Source: Oscillospiraceae bacterium (GTDB taxonomy: Bacteria; Bacillota; Clostridia; Oscillospirales; Oscillospiraceae). Taken from it: a DNA stretch of 64,000 nucleotides. Position 1 is the stretch's first letter. Every line of letters begins with the position of its first letter. Below are positions 45,897 to 55,985 of this stretch, piece after piece. The notes below the pieces were generated by a model. That model was not told the origin of the DNA and did no database searches. It saw only the letters and a program-made list of their open reading frames with translations. The position numbers and the translations under genes were made by a program. The stretch is from NCBI GenBank assembly GCA_017619535.1, contig JAFZSD010000004.1, positions 19,677 through 83,676 of the forward strand, in the 5' to 3' direction.

Positions 45897-48473
45897 ATGG
45901 CACATAAGAATGTGGACTACGATCCCGAGACCCTGCGGTTTCCGGAACAGAAGATCATCAACAACGAACTGATCACAGAGATGGAGACCTCCTACATCGA
46001 GTACGCCATGTCGGTCATCGTCGGAAGGGCGCTGCCCGACGTGCGCGACGGTCTCAAGCCCGTACACCGCCGTATACTTTACGCCATGTATGAGGACGGC
46101 CTGACCCAGGACAAGCCCCACCGCAAATGCGCCACCGCGGTCGGCGACGTGCTGGGCCGGTACCATCCGCACGGCGACGCATCCGTATACGACGCGCTCG
46201 TGCGTCTGGCGCAGGATTTCTCCATGCGTTATCCGCTCATCGACGGCCACGGCAACTTCGGTTCCGTCGACGGAGACCCGCCGGCAGCTTACCGTTACAC
46301 AGAGGCCCGGATGGCCAAAATGGCAAACGAGATGCTCCGGGATATAGACAAGGAGACCGTCAACTGGGATCCGAACTTCGACGAGACAAGAAAGGAACCC
46401 CGCGTACTCCCCTCCCGGTTCCCGAACCTGCTGGTGAACGGTTCCAGCGGTATCGCCGTCGGCATGGCGACCAATATACCGCCGCACAATCTGCGTGAAG
46501 TCATAAACGCATGCATATGCGTGCTCGACGATCCGGATGCGTCCATATACGACCTCATGGAACATGTTTCCGGACCGGATTTCCCGACCAGGGGCATCAT
46601 CATGGGGCGGAGCGGCATCCGCGCAGCCTACGCCACGGGCCGCGGAAAGATAGTGCTTCGCGCCCGCACCGAGTTCGAGGAGCTTCCGAACGGACGCACC
46701 CGTATCGTCGTTACCGAACTTCCCTATCAGGTCAACAAACGCATGCTCATCAAGAACATGGCTGACCAGGTGAACGACAAGCGACTCGAGGGCATCAGCG
46801 ACATAGTCGACCAGTCCGACCGTTCAGGAATGCGCATCGTCATCGACGTAAAACGCGACGCCAACCCCCAGGTCGTTCTTAACCGCCTTTTCGCACAGAC
46901 GCAGATGCAGACCACTTTTGCGGTGAACATGCTCGCACTGGTGGACGATCAGCGCCAGCCGAAGATCCTGTCCCTGCGGCACATAATAGACGAGTATCTT
47001 GCCTTCCAGGAGGAGATAATCGTACGAAGGACGAGGTTCGACCTCAAAAAGGCGCAGGAACGCGCCCATCTGCTTGAAGGCCTTCTTATCGCGCAGGACA
47101 ATATCGACGAGGTCATAAGGATAATCCGCACCTCTTACGACGACGCGAAAGAGAACCTCATGGCTAGGTTCGATCTCGACGAAGTGCAGGCCCAGGCGAT
47201 CCTGGATATGCGTCTCAAGGCGCTGCAGGGTCTTGACAGGGAGAAACTGCAGAACGAGTATAAAGAGCTCGAGGAAAAGATCGCGTATTATCAGCGCGTC
47301 CTGTCCGACGAGGGACTGGTAAAGAGCATCCTCAAGGAGGAGCTCTCCGAGATCGCCGACAAATACGGCGACGACCGGAAGACCGAGATCCAGGACGTGG
47401 AAGATGATATAGACATAGAAGACCTTATCGAGGAGGAAGACTGCGTCTATACGCTGACTCATAACGGTTATATTAAACGCACCGCGGCCACCGAGTATAC
47501 GGCACAGCGCCGCGGCGGCAAGGGCGTCCGGGCCATGACCACCCGGGAAGAGGACTTCGTGGAAACGCTGTTCACCGCGTCCACTCACGACAACATCCTC
47601 TTCTTCACCAGCCTTGGCCGGGTGTACAAGAAGAAGGGCTACCTGATCCCGGAGGCCGGAAGAACGGCCCGCGGTACGAATATCGTGAATATCCTGCCGA
47701 TGCAGCCCGGCGAAAAGGTCTCGGCCATGATCCGCGTCCGCAATTTCGAAGAGCGGACCGAGCAGGATGACGCGTACGTCTTCTTCATCACCAGGAACGG
47801 TACGGTCAAACGCCTTGAGGTGAGCGAGCTCCGTAATATCCGCAGCGTCGGTATACGCGCCCTTACGCTGGACGAGGACGACGAGCTCATATCCGTCCGC
47901 GCCACGGACGGCAGACAGCGCATCCTGATAGCGACCCACGACGGCATGGCCATCTGCTTCGACGAATCCGATGTCCGGCCGATGGGACGCACCGCGGCAG
48001 GCGTGCGCGGCATCAAGCTGCGTCCGGGCGACTACTGCGTCGGCGCCGCCCGCGCCAGAGAAGGCGGAGCGCTCCTGACGGTAACAGAGAACGGTTTCGG
48101 CAAGAGGACCCCCATAGAAGAGTATCTCCGCGGCGAGGACGGGGAAAAGACCGCACAGAACAGAGGCGGCCTTGGCCTTAAGAACTGCCGCATTACCGAC
48201 AAGACAGGTCCCGTTGCAGGAGCAAAGGTCGTCGACGAGACGGATGACGTGCTGCTAATCTCAGACGACGGCACGATAATCCGCATGGCGGCGGCAGATA
48301 TAAGCATCTACAAACGCGACACCCAGGGCGTGCGCCTCATGCGCGTTTCGGAGGGATCGCGGGTCATCTCCATAGCGCGCATGGATAAGGACGAGAGCCG
48401 TACGGAGGATGAAACCGAGGCCACCGAAGCGCAGGAAGGCGGTGCGGAGGTTGCGCCCGCGTCTGAGGAATGA
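45897..48473 (+). CDS. gyrA: DNA gyrase subunit A
   Basis: 858 residues. The catalytic tyrosine is Tyr134 in [10 protein letters not shown]. The gyrase-specific GyrA box QRRGGKG (about residue 541) confirms it is not ParC. The quinolone region reads HGDASVYD, so the position matching E. coli Ser83 is Ala95. The acidic C-terminal tail is Glu-rich. GAGGAGG is upstream of ATG 45897. Confidence 0.98.
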   Translation: MAHKNVDYDPETLRFPEQKIINNELITEMETSYIEYAMSVIVGRALPDVRDGLKPVHRRILYAMYEDGLTQDKPHRKCATAVGDVLGRYHPHGDASVYDALVRLAQDFSMRYPLIDGHGNFGSVDGDPPAAYRYTEARMAKMANEMLRDIDKETVNWDPNFDETRKEPRVLPSRFPNLLVNGSSGIAVGMATNIPPHNLREVINACICVLDDPDASIYDLMEHVSGPDFPTRGIIMGRSGIRAAYATGRGKIVLRARTEFEELPNGRTRIVVTELPYQVNKRMLIKNMADQVNDKRLEGISDIVDQSDRSGMRIVIDVKRDANPQVVLNRLFAQTQMQTTFAVNMLALVDDQRQPKILSLRHIIDEYLAFQEEIIVRRTRFDLKKAQERAHLLEGLLIAQDNIDEVIRIIRTSYDDAKENLMARFDLDEVQAQAILDMRLKALQGLDREKLQNEYKELEEKIAYYQRVLSDEGLVKSILKEELSEIADKYGDDRKTEIQDVEDDIDIEDLIEEEDCVYTLTHNGYIKRTAATEYTAQRRGGKGVRAMTTREEDFVETLFTASTHDNILFFTSLGRVYKKKGYLIPEAGRTARGTNIVNILPMQPGEKVSAMIRVRNFEERTEQDDAYVFFITRNGTVKRLEVSELRNIRSVGIRALTLDEDDELISVRATDGRQRILIATHDGMAICFDESDVRPMGRTAAGVRGIKLRPGDYCVGAARAREGGALLTVTENGFGKRTPIEEYLRGEDGEKTAQNRGGLGLKNCRITDKTGPVAGAKVVDETDDVLLISDDGTIIRMAAADISIYKRDTQGVRLMRVSEGSRVISIARMDKDESRTEDETEATEAQEGGAEVAPASEE

Positions 48474-48491
48474 TCTCCGGGGCGGTACCGT

Positions 48492-48926
48492 ATGAAGGAA
48501 GTCACTATCTATACTGACGGCGCGTGCAGCGGCAATCCCGGTCCGGGAGGATGGGGAGCGATACTGCAGTACGGTTCGGCGGTAAAAGAAATGTCGGGCG
48601 GAGAGCCGGAGACGACGAACAACCGTATGGAACTGACGGGAGTTATAACGGCCCTTTCAGCACTGAAGGAGCCGTGCAGTGTGACGCTGTACACGGATTC
48701 CCAGTATGTCGAAAACGCCGTCAATCTCGGCTGGCTCGAAAGCTGGCGCAGGCGAGGCTGGCGGCGTAAAGGCGGCGAAGTCAAGAATCCGGATCTTTGG
48801 CAGGCGCTCCTTCCCCTTCTTGAGACCCACGACGTCACTTTCGTCTGGGTCAAGGGCCACGCGGAAAACGAGTTCAATAACCGCTGCGACGAGCTCGCCG
48901 TTGCAGAGAGCAGAAAATTCAAATAG
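48492..48926 (+). CDS. rnhA: Ribonuclease HI
   Basis: 144 residues. The four catalytic acidic residues are visible as Asp9 (YTDGA), Glu47 (RMEL), Asp69 (TDSQY) and Asp133 (RCDELA), with His123. It removes RNA from RNA-DNA hybrids. It ends with a normal TAG and lies 18 bp after gyrA. Confidence 0.96.
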   Translation: MKEVTIYTDGACSGNPGPGGWGAILQYGSAVKEMSGGEPETTNNRMELTGVITALSALKEPCSVTLYTDSQYVENAVNLGWLESWRRRGWRRKGGEVKNPDLWQALLPLLETHDVTFVWVKGHAENEFNNRCDELAVAESRKFK

Positions 48927-48960
48927 TCAGGGATCTGGCTGAAGGCCGGAGGACAGACCG

Positions 48961-50052
48961 ATGATCATTACCAAGGTAATAACGATACTGATGGCCGTAT
49001 TCTTTGTCCTCGGCGCGATCGACCGCCTGATCGGCAACAGATTCGGTCTTGGCAAGGAATTCGAGCGCGGCTTTATGATAATCGGGCCGATGACGCTCTC
49101 CATTCTGGGCCTTCTCATGCTGGCCCCGGTGCTGGCCGAGTTCCTTCAGAAGCTGATCTCGCCGGTCTTCGGTCTCATAGGGGTCGATACGGGCATGTTT
49201 CCCGGCATGCTGATGTCGAGCGAGATATCATACCCCCTGGCCGTAAAAATGACGCAGAACGCGTCTCTGGCCCTTTTCGGAGGCATAATCGTCGGTTCCT
49301 GCATGGGCGCGCCTATCTCCTTCTCGATCCCGCTGGCCACAGGTCTCATAGACAAGAGCGATTACAGACACTTTTCCGTCGGGATCCTTAGCGGCTATAT
49401 ATTCGATCCGGTCGCATGTTTCATCGGCGGGCTGCTCATGGGCCTTGAACCGCTCGGCATCCTGATAAACCTGATCCCCGTGGTCGTTGTGGCGATCATA
49501 CTGATCGTCGGGCTGCTGTTCATCCCGCAGATCATGATAAAGCTGTTCCGCTGGTTTTCCCGGCTCCTTATGGCGGTCATAACTGTCGGCCTTGTCGCCT
49601 GCGCCGTCGAGACGCTTACCGGGCTCGTACTGATTCCCGGTCTTGCGTCGGCGTCCGACAGCTTCAAGACGATAGGCACGATAACGATCTCGGTCGGCGG
49701 CGCGCTTCCGCTCCTTCTCGTTCTGAGAAAAGTGCTGGACAGGCCGCTCAAAAAGCTTACCGCCGTGCTCCGGGTAAACGAAATAACGACGCTCTCGATA
49801 ATGCTGGGCCTCACGACGCTCGTGCCGGGCTATTCCTCCTACGGGGAGATGAACGGCCGGGGAAAAGTGCTTTTCGCGGCGCTGTCCGCGTCCGGCATAC
49901 CGATGCTGGGCGTCCATCTGGGATTCGCGATGTCGACCGACGCCTCCATGATAATGCCCATGCTCGTTTCGAGAGTGTGCGCGGGACTGTTCGCCGCCTG
50001 TTCCGTCTATTTCTTCTCGCCGCGTCTCTTAAGACCGGAGGAACTGGAATAA
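48961..50052 (+). CDS. eutH: EutH-family ethanolamine transporter, without other eut genes
   Basis: 363 residues with about ten hydrophobic helices. The N-terminal VFFVLGAIDRLIGNRFGLG and GAPISFSIPLATGLI match EutH, which moves ethanolamine across the inner membrane. It begins at ATG 48961 with GGAGGAC upstream. No ammonia-lyase or microcompartment genes are near, so the substrate or use may differ. Confidence 0.85.
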   Translation: MIITKVITILMAVFFVLGAIDRLIGNRFGLGKEFERGFMIIGPMTLSILGLLMLAPVLAEFLQKLISPVFGLIGVDTGMFPGMLMSSEISYPLAVKMTQNASLALFGGIIVGSCMGAPISFSIPLATGLIDKSDYRHFSVGILSGYIFDPVACFIGGLLMGLEPLGILINLIPVVVVAIILIVGLLFIPQIMIKLFRWFSRLLMAVITVGLVACAVETLTGLVLIPGLASASDSFKTIGTITISVGGALPLLLVLRKVLDRPLKKLTAVLRVNEITTLSIMLGLTTLVPGYSSYGEMNGRGKVLFAALSASGIPMLGVHLGFAMSTDASMIMPMLVSRVCAGLFAACSVYFFSPRLLRPEELE

Positions 50053-50099
50053 CGAACGGATGTATGCCTGCACGGATAAATAGCTGAATAAACAAATAA

Positions 50100-50135
50100 G
50101 CGCCGGCCCGGATACTGTTCCGGGCCGGCGCGGCG
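50100..50135. terminator. Bidirectional terminator between converging eutH and foldase genes
   Basis: A perfect 12-bp stem, GCGCCGGCCCGG (50100-50111) with its complement (50120-50131), and an 8-nt loop. TTTT lies just after on the plus side and a T-rich stretch on the minus side. Confidence 0.82.
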
Positions 50136-50148
50136 TTTTGTAAGTCGG

Positions 50149-51321
50149 TTATATGAAGTAATTGATGAAAGCCACGTCTGCGAACTCTTCGTTCATCTGA
50201 CAATCGACCTTGCCTGCAAGGGCGTTGAGGATGCTGCTCATCATTTTCTGCGAAGTGATGTAGCGCAGGGTGTAGTAATCATAACCGTAAGCCTTGTATG
50301 CGCTGTATGCGGAAGGCACCTCGTCGTAGTTGAGAGGTATGCGGTAGATGATGTGGTATCCGTAACTCGTCTCGACTATCCCGCTGTGCTCGCCGATCTC
50401 GAGAGACTTGCACGCCTCATAAAATTCGGTCACCATATCTCCCTCTTTGAAGAGATATCCGTCCGGGAAATACTGCTGGGAACCGGGATCCTCGGAATAC
50501 TCTTTCATGAGAGTGTCGAACAGTTCGGGGAATTCTTCGGGAGGACAGTCGTTGAGCTGGTCCAGAAGCTCCTGGGCCTTCGCGAGTATCTCGGCCTTCT
50601 CGGCGTCGTTGCGGGTGATGGTCTCGCCGTTTTCATCCGTGTAGACGGTCATAAGAAGGATGTGTTTCGCCATCATGTAGTTTTCATCCGCCGTCTGTTC
50701 CGCAACATCCTCGTCTGTCAGCTTGGAGCCGCGATCGCCGAACAGAGCGGTGTAGGCGGCGTTCTGGTAATATGTGCTCTCAGCGAAGGAACGGAAAAGA
50801 TCCAGCGTTTCATAATTGTCTTTCAGAGCCTGGTTGAATTCTTCCTCGCTGTCATAGGACGCTTTCGCTTCGGCGAGGACGTTGTCCGCATATTCGGCGG
50901 CTGCGGTCTCGTTGTAAACGCCGGCCTCCTTGGCTGTGGCTTCGACTGCGGCCATGTAGATCCGCTGATCGAGGGCGGAGCTCATAACGGCGTCAAAATA
51001 TGTGCGTCCGGAGGACACTTCCGCCAGCCAGTCTGTCAGATTATCGCCTGCAGACTGTTTGACGTAATTGATGTAATAATTGAGAAAATAGAAGAATTCC
51101 TGCCAGGTCACATCCTTGCCGTCGATCGTAAGGATGACGGCGTCGGCGGGGACAGAGGAATACGCCTTTTCGACGTTCAGCTCGGGAAGCTGGCCGTCCG
51201 GCGTGAGCCCGCCCGACGACTGGCCGCCGTCAGCGGGGTTTGCGTCGCCGCAGCCGGACAGTGCGCAGAAAAGAAGCACGGCGCACAGCAGAACGGCGGC
51301 GATCCTTTTAGTCGGTCTCAT
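50149..51321 (-). CDS. PrsA/SurA-like peptidyl-prolyl isomerase lipoprotein
   Basis: 390 residues from ATG 51321 with GGAGG upstream; 19 further codons upstream are not used. The lipobox ends at Cys24 (LSGC). An N-terminal chaperone-like helical region with TIDGKDVTWQEF is followed by a parvulin domain (about 215-330) with MAKHILLMT, YSEDPGSQQ and TSYGYHIIYR. It would help fold exported proteins, such as the surface proteins of this window. A perfect palindrome abuts its ribosome site. Confidence 0.87.
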   Translation of the reverse strand: MRPTKRIAAVLLCAVLLFCALSGCGDANPADGGQSSGGLTPDGQLPELNVEKAYSSVPADAVILTIDGKDVTWQEFFYFLNYYINYVKQSAGDNLTDWLAEVSSGRTYFDAVMSSALDQRIYMAAVEATAKEAGVYNETAAAEYADNVLAEAKASYDSEEEFNQALKDNYETLDLFRSFAESTYYQNAAYTALFGDRGSKLTDEDVAEQTADENYMMAKHILLMTVYTDENGETITRNDAEKAEILAKAQELLDQLNDCPPEEFPELFDTLMKEYSEDPGSQQYFPDGYLFKEGDMVTEFYEACKSLEIGEHSGIVETSYGYHIIYRIPLNYDEVPSAYSAYKAYGYDYYTLRYITSQKMMSSILNALAGKVDCQMNEEFADVAFINYFI

Positions 51322-51332
51322 TGGTTTTCCTC

Positions 51333-51352
51333 CAAAGAAAGGTCTTTCTTTG
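51333..51352. repeat. 20-bp inverted repeat at the ribosome site of the foldase gene
   Basis: CAAAGAAAG-GT-CTTTCTTTG: two perfect 9-bp arms with a 2-nt centre. It is in the 5' leader of the foldase gene and touches the first base of GGAGG. It could be an operator or an mRNA hairpin that affects translation. Confidence 0.6.
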
Positions 51353-51368
51353 CCGTTGATACTCGTAA

Positions 51369-51397
51369 AGCATACCATTTGTATCCCTATAAAACAA
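51369..51397 (-). promoter_or_regulatory. Promoter for the foldase lipoprotein gene
   Basis: Minus strand: TTGTTT (51397-51392), a 17-nt spacer, TATGCT (51374-51369) with TGG extending the -10. The leader is about 40 nt and includes the palindrome at 51333-51352. Confidence 0.6.
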
Positions 51398-51483
51398 GCA
51401 TTATGTGACTTTATTCACCGAACTTTAACTTTTTGAGACGCCGGACGGCCGGAAAATGCGGTCAGAAACGGCTGAAGAGACGA

Positions 51484-54400
51484 TCATGGTCCGGTTCCGT
51501 TTTTTCCCTCCGACTCCGCATAAGCCGCCACGAATCTTCGGGCCTCATCGACGGGGCGGGAGCCTTTCAGCTTCAGAAGGACCGCCGGCACCGCGCCGGC
51601 GTCGATACGGATACGCCCTTTGAACTCCGGAAGGCTGTACAGCGCGGAGACCTGTTCCATATCGAAGGACGAGAGCCGGAACTTCAGCCAGCCGGATTTC
51701 TGGGATATCTCCGTGATGCCGGCCCTTTCCGCCTCTCCGCGCATCAGCGCGATGGAAACCAGTGCGACGGCGCTGTGAGGAGGATCGCCGTAACGGTCGA
51801 TGAGTTCGGAGATCATATCGTCCGCGTCGTCCTCCGTTTTGATCAGGGCAATACGGCGGTAAAGGTCTATGCGCTCCTCGCCGGAGGGCACGTAAGTCTC
51901 CGGGATATTGGCGGAGACTGTCAGATCGGCCGAACATTCTGTACGGACCGGCGGCCTCTCCCCTTTTTCCTCGAGCACGGCTTCCTCCAGCAGTTTCAGA
52001 TACATATCGTAGCCGACGCTCATCATATGGCCCGACTGCTCTGCGCCCAGCAGATTGCCGGCGCCCCGTATCTCAAGATCGCGCATGGCGATCTTGAATC
52101 CGGAGTTGAATTCGGCGAATTCGCGTATGGCAGAAAGGCGTTTTTCGGCGATCTCGGTAAGGACGCGGCCCTTCCTGAATGTCAGATAGGCGAAAGCGCG
52201 TCGCGGGGAGCGTCCGACGCGGCCGCGAAGCTGATGCAGCTGCGAAAGACCGAACCTGTCCGCGTCCTCGATTATCAGAGTGTTGACGTTGGGGATGTCT
52301 ATACCGGTTTCGATTATAGTAGTGCAGACGAGGACCTGGATCTCGCCGGCAGCAAGACGTTCCATAACGCGGCTGAGAGATTCTTCATCCATTTTGCCGT
52401 GAGCCACATCGACCGTGGCCTCCGGCAGCATCGACGCTATCCGGGATGCGGTGCGTGTGATGGTCTCGACACGGTTGTGGAGATAGTACACCTGTCCGCC
52501 GCGGGAGATCTCCCGGCGCATGGCTTCTTCCAGTATTTTCCAGTCATGTTCGATGACATATGTCTGGACCGGCTGGCGTCCGCTCGGCGGTTCCTCGATC
52601 GTAGACATATCCCGCAGACCGGAGAGCGCCATATTGAGCGTTCTGGGTATGGGCGTCGCCGAAAGAGTCAGGACGTCGACGTTTTTCGCCATTTCCTTGA
52701 GACGCTCCTTGTGGGAGACGCCGAAACGCTGTTCCTCGTCGACGATCAGAAGACCGAGAGACTTGAAGCGGATATCCTTCTGGAGCAGCCGGTGGGTACC
52801 GATGACTATATCCGTCTGTCCGCTTGCGATCGAGGCGACTGCTTTCTTTATCTGCGAAGCGGTCCGGAAGCGCGACAGCACTTCTATGTGCACGGGGTAA
52901 TTTGCGAATCGGTTGACCACTGTCGTGTAATGCTGCTGAGCAAGGACGGTAGTCGGGACGAGTATGGCGGCCTGACGCCCTCCGAGAACACACTTCATCA
53001 CGGCCCTGAGCGCCACCTCGGTCTTGCCGAATCCGACGTCGCCGCAGAGGATCCGGTCCATCGGGAGCGGCTTTTCCATATCCGCCTTAATCTCCTCGAC
53101 GCAGCGAAGCTGGTCGTCCGTCTCTTCATAGCCGAATCCCGCCTCGAACTCTGTCTGCCAAACGCTGTCCGGAGCAAAAGCGTGTCCGGGTATGCTCTGC
53201 CGCGCGGCATAGAGCGCTATCAGTTCCCTGGCCATCTGCTTTGCAGCGCCTTTGGCGCGGCTTTTCGTCTTTTCCCAGTCCGCGCCGCCCATCTTGGACA
53301 GGCGCACAGGCGCGTCTTCGCCGCCGCCTATGTATTTCTGGACGAGATCCAGATTCGTAGCCGGGACATAAAGACTGTCCGTACCGGCATATGCGATCTT
53401 GACGTAATCCTTTTCGACGCCGTCGACAGGCAGCTTGAAGATACCTACGAAACGGCCGATGCCGTGGTATTCGTGGACGACTAGATCGCCGGGGGAAAGA
53501 TCGGCGTAGCTGGCCAGCCGCTGGCGGCCGGAGACCTTCTTTTTCGGGGTTTTCCGCCGGTTTTTCGAGTTTCCGAGTATCTGACCTTCCGTTATTACGG
53601 CGAGACGGAGCGTCGGGTATTCCATTCCGGAGGAAAGCGCGCCTGAAGTGACTGCGCAGGTACCCGGCAGAGGCAGATTATTGAGCTCCATGTCCGTTGC
53701 CGCGGCAGTGCCTTTTTCAGCCAGATAGCCGCAGAGTATGTCGGCGCGGCGGCGGTCCGCGCAGAGGACTACAGTGGAATAACCTGTGCCTGCGTAGTGG
53801 GCTATGTCTCCGGCTGCGGTCTCAAGGCTCCCGCCGTATGACGGAAGCTGTTTTGCGGTCATGCTGCAGAGCACCCGCGGCTCGATGTCGTAGCTGCCGG
53901 CAAGAAAATTGTCCGCCATCAGGATCGGATATTCTTCGAGCCGGGCGCACGCCTCGGGGTAAGTATCCGCGTAAGCAGAGAATTCGGGCGCAAGGAGTCC
54001 GTTTTCGATCTGTACCGTGCAGTCGTCCGCCATCTGTTTGAGGATCGCCCTGGCGCGTTCGGCCACTCTGTGAGGCTCGCTTATGAACACCAGAGCATCG
54101 GGCGGGAAATAGTTGGCTGCTGTGGACATTTCCGGGTATATGAGGCTCTGATAACGGTCGGCCGCGGGAAAAGCCCTTCCGTCGAGCAGCCGTTCCGAGT
54201 CGGAAGACATATTCGCGATCAGAGCGTGGGCGATGTTCTTTTTCTTCATAAGGCGCACGCCGGCATCGCTTATGGCCGCTGCAAGCCCCTTCCGACCCTC
54301 CCCGAAGGAGCCGGAATACAGATCCGGGACCGTCTCGCAGGCCGGCAGTATGAGCGCCGATTCCACGGCGTCCGTTCTGCGCTGGGTCTGGGTATCGAAA

Positions 54401-55017
54401 AAGCTCATGGAATCGATGTCATCGCCGAAGAATTCGCACCGGACAGGCGAGTCATATGCCGCAGAATAGAAATCCAGTATGCCGCCGCGCATCGCGAACT
54501 GGCCGGGACCTTCGACCTGTGAGCATCGGCTGTATCCGGCCCGGATCAGATGATCGGTGACTTCCGCCGGGTCGCGGGTATCGCCCAAATGCAGCAAAAG
54601 TGCTGATTTTTCAAGGGTTTCAGGCGGTATTGTCCTCATCAGCAGGCCCTCAATGGTCACAGCTGTCACCGGCGAGACGCCGGAACGGAGCGCATAGAGC
54701 GTGCGAAGCCTTGCGTGCTCGGCCTGCCTCGAAACGCCTTCCACATTGTAGAATACGAGATCGCGGCCGGTCAGCACTTCACCCGGTTCCTCTCCGGTCA
54801 TGGACGACATATCCGCCATGAACCTGGCGGCTTCCTGCTCGTCCGAACATATGACGACAATAGGACGGCCGAGGCTGACCCGCGCTGCGGCAGCCAGATG
54901 CGCGCGCGAAGACGGCCCGACGCCGGTTATCAGCGCCGGACAGCGTCCGCTGTCGGCAGCGGCAATGAAGCGTGCCGCAGCATCGTCCTTAAGGATTGCT
55001 TTTGCTAGTGTGTGCAT
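51484..55017 (-). CDS. mfd: Transcription-repair coupling factor Mfd
   Basis: 1177 residues from ATG 55017 with CAGGAGAG upstream; 34 further upstream codons are ignored. The order is a UvrB-like N-terminal module, the RNA-polymerase-interacting domain with LSPGDLVVHEYHGIGRFVGI, and the RecG-like translocase (CGDVGFGKTEVA, DEEQRFGV, LSATPIPRTL). GRVGRSPRRAFAY and the C-terminal domain follow. It frees stalled RNA polymerase and recruits UvrA. Confidence 0.97.
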   Translation of the reverse strand: MHTLAKAILKDDAAARFIAAADSGRCPALITGVGPSSRAHLAAAARVSLGRPIVVICSDEQEAARFMADMSSMTGEEPGEVLTGRDLVFYNVEGVSRQAEHARLRTLYALRSGVSPVTAVTIEGLLMRTIPPETLEKSALLLHLGDTRDPAEVTDHLIRAGYSRCSQVEGPGQFAMRGGILDFYSAAYDSPVRCEFFGDDIDSMSFFDTQTQRRTDAVESALILPACETVPDLYSGSFGEGRKGLAAAISDAGVRLMKKKNIAHALIANMSSDSERLLDGRAFPAADRYQSLIYPEMSTAANYFPPDALVFISEPHRVAERARAILKQMADDCTVQIENGLLAPEFSAYADTYPEACARLEEYPILMADNFLAGSYDIEPRVLCSMTAKQLPSYGGSLETAAGDIAHYAGTGYSTVVLCADRRRADILCGYLAEKGTAAATDMELNNLPLPGTCAVTSGALSSGMEYPTLRLAVITEGQILGNSKNRRKTPKKKVSGRQRLASYADLSPGDLVVHEYHGIGRFVGIFKLPVDGVEKDYVKIAYAGTDSLYVPATNLDLVQKYIGGGEDAPVRLSKMGGADWEKTKSRAKGAAKQMARELIALYAARQSIPGHAFAPDSVWQTEFEAGFGYEETDDQLRCVEEIKADMEKPLPMDRILCGDVGFGKTEVALRAVMKCVLGGRQAAILVPTTVLAQQHYTTVVNRFANYPVHIEVLSRFRTASQIKKAVASIASGQTDIVIGTHRLLQKDIRFKSLGLLIVDEEQRFGVSHKERLKEMAKNVDVLTLSATPIPRTLNMALSGLRDMSTIEEPPSGRQPVQTYVIEHDWKILEEAMRREISRGGQVYYLHNRVETITRTASRIASMLPEATVDVAHGKMDEESLSRVMERLAAGEIQVLVCTTIIETGIDIPNVNTLIIEDADRFGLSQLHQLRGRVGRSPRRAFAYLTFRKGRVLTEIAEKRLSAIREFAEFNSGFKIAMRDLEIRGAGNLLGAEQSGHMMSVGYDMYLKLLEEAVLEEKGERPPVRTECSADLTVSANIPETYVPSGEERIDLYRRIALIKTEDDADDMISELIDRYGDPPHSAVALVSIALMRGEAERAGITEISQKSGWLKFRLSSFDMEQVSALYSLPEFKGRIRIDAGAVPAVLLKLKGSRPVDEARRFVAAYAESEGKNGTGP

Positions 55018-55268
55018 AATACTCTCCTGTATTATTTGAAGAAACGTTCGGTCAGACCCGGAGACATATCTCCGGGATGGCACCGCATGTAAAAACTGTA
55101 TTTTCAGAGAACGCGGCAATGCCCCGGCAGGACTCTGCCGGGGGTGTACTGATTTATATGGAACGCCGGAAACGACTTACAGATATTGGAAACACTGCGG
55201 CGTATGCGCGGTTGTTTCACGTGAAACAATTCAGAAACGGCCGGCAGCGCAGAGCGCTGAAACCGTTG
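55018..55268. other. mfd-rsmG intergenic region with parS and two hairpins
   Basis: A 251-bp gap with the parS site at 55213-55228 and two perfect hairpins without T-runs: 55057-55076 (8-bp arms, CCCGGAGA) and 55122-55143 (9-bp arms, CCCCGGCAG). No gene or clear promoter was seen. Confidence 0.6.
55213..55228. promoter_or_regulatory. parS: parS centromere site (copy 1)
   Basis: Exact 16-bp palindrome TGTTTCACGTGAAACA, the known consensus for chromosomal ParB/Spo0J binding. It lies upstream of mfd, about 3 kb from parB. Confidence 0.95.
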
Positions 55269-55976
55269 TCACAGCGGCTTTTTTTGGATCTTGGCGAAGC
55301 GTCTGGGATAACCTGACGGAGTTTCGGAGATCTTTCTGATAACGATCGCGCGATGGGTCACCTCTGTGCCGGGGACCGTGTAGTCTGCGACCGTTTCCAC
55401 TTCGCCTCCGAGTTTTGTTATTGCGTTTCCGGCTTCGGTGATTTCGTCGTCGGAGTCGGTGCCCTTCATTGCTATAAAGCTACCGCCGGGGAGCACGAAA
55501 GGCATGCAGAGCTCGCAAAGGACGTTGAGACGCGCGACCGCCCTGGAAACGGCAAAATCAAAGGTGTCCCGCATGCCGCGGTCAAAAGCCGCCTCCTCTG
55601 CCCTTGCGTGTAGGCATACGGCATCCTCAGCGCGGACAGCGGCGCAGACTTCGGCCATGAAGTCGACCCGCTTCTGCTGAGCGTCGAGCAGGGTGAGACT
55701 GATCTCCGGCTGAGCTATCTTCATCGGGATACCGGGAAAACCGGCGCCGCTGCCTATATCGATAACGCGCTTGCCTATGAAATCGTCTAGGGTCAGAAGA
55801 AACAGACTGTCAAGAAAATGGAGCGTATAGACATCCGTTTCACCTGTGATAGCGGTCAGATTCATAACGCGGCAGCGCTCGTCAAGAAGCTCAAAATACC
55901 TGCGGAAGGCCGGAGCTGCCGTTTCCGGCAGCTCCAAACCGTAAGTTTTTGCACCTTTTTCTAGAATCTGCATCAT
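55269..55976 (-). CDS. rsmG: 16S rRNA (guanine527-N7)-methyltransferase RsmG
   Basis: 235 residues. The SAM-binding motif VIDIGSGAGFPGIP is at 71-84. It methylates G527 of 16S rRNA. It begins with a double ATG and a weak ribosome site, 10 bp after mscL. The usual neighbours mnmE and mnmG are absent here. Confidence 0.95.
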   Translation of the reverse strand: MMQILEKGAKTYGLELPETAAPAFRRYFELLDERCRVMNLTAITGETDVYTLHFLDSLFLLTLDDFIGKRVIDIGSGAGFPGIPMKIAQPEISLTLLDAQQKRVDFMAEVCAAVRAEDAVCLHARAEEAAFDRGMRDTFDFAVSRAVARLNVLCELCMPFVLPGGSFIAMKGTDSDDEITEAGNAITKLGGEVETVADYTVPGTEVTHRAIVIRKISETPSGYPRRFAKIQKKPL

Positions 55977-55985
55977 TTAGAAGGA

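Noticed and set aside
51433..53484. A 683-codon plus-strand frame
   Set aside because: Antisense to mfd, whose helicase motifs are unambiguous.
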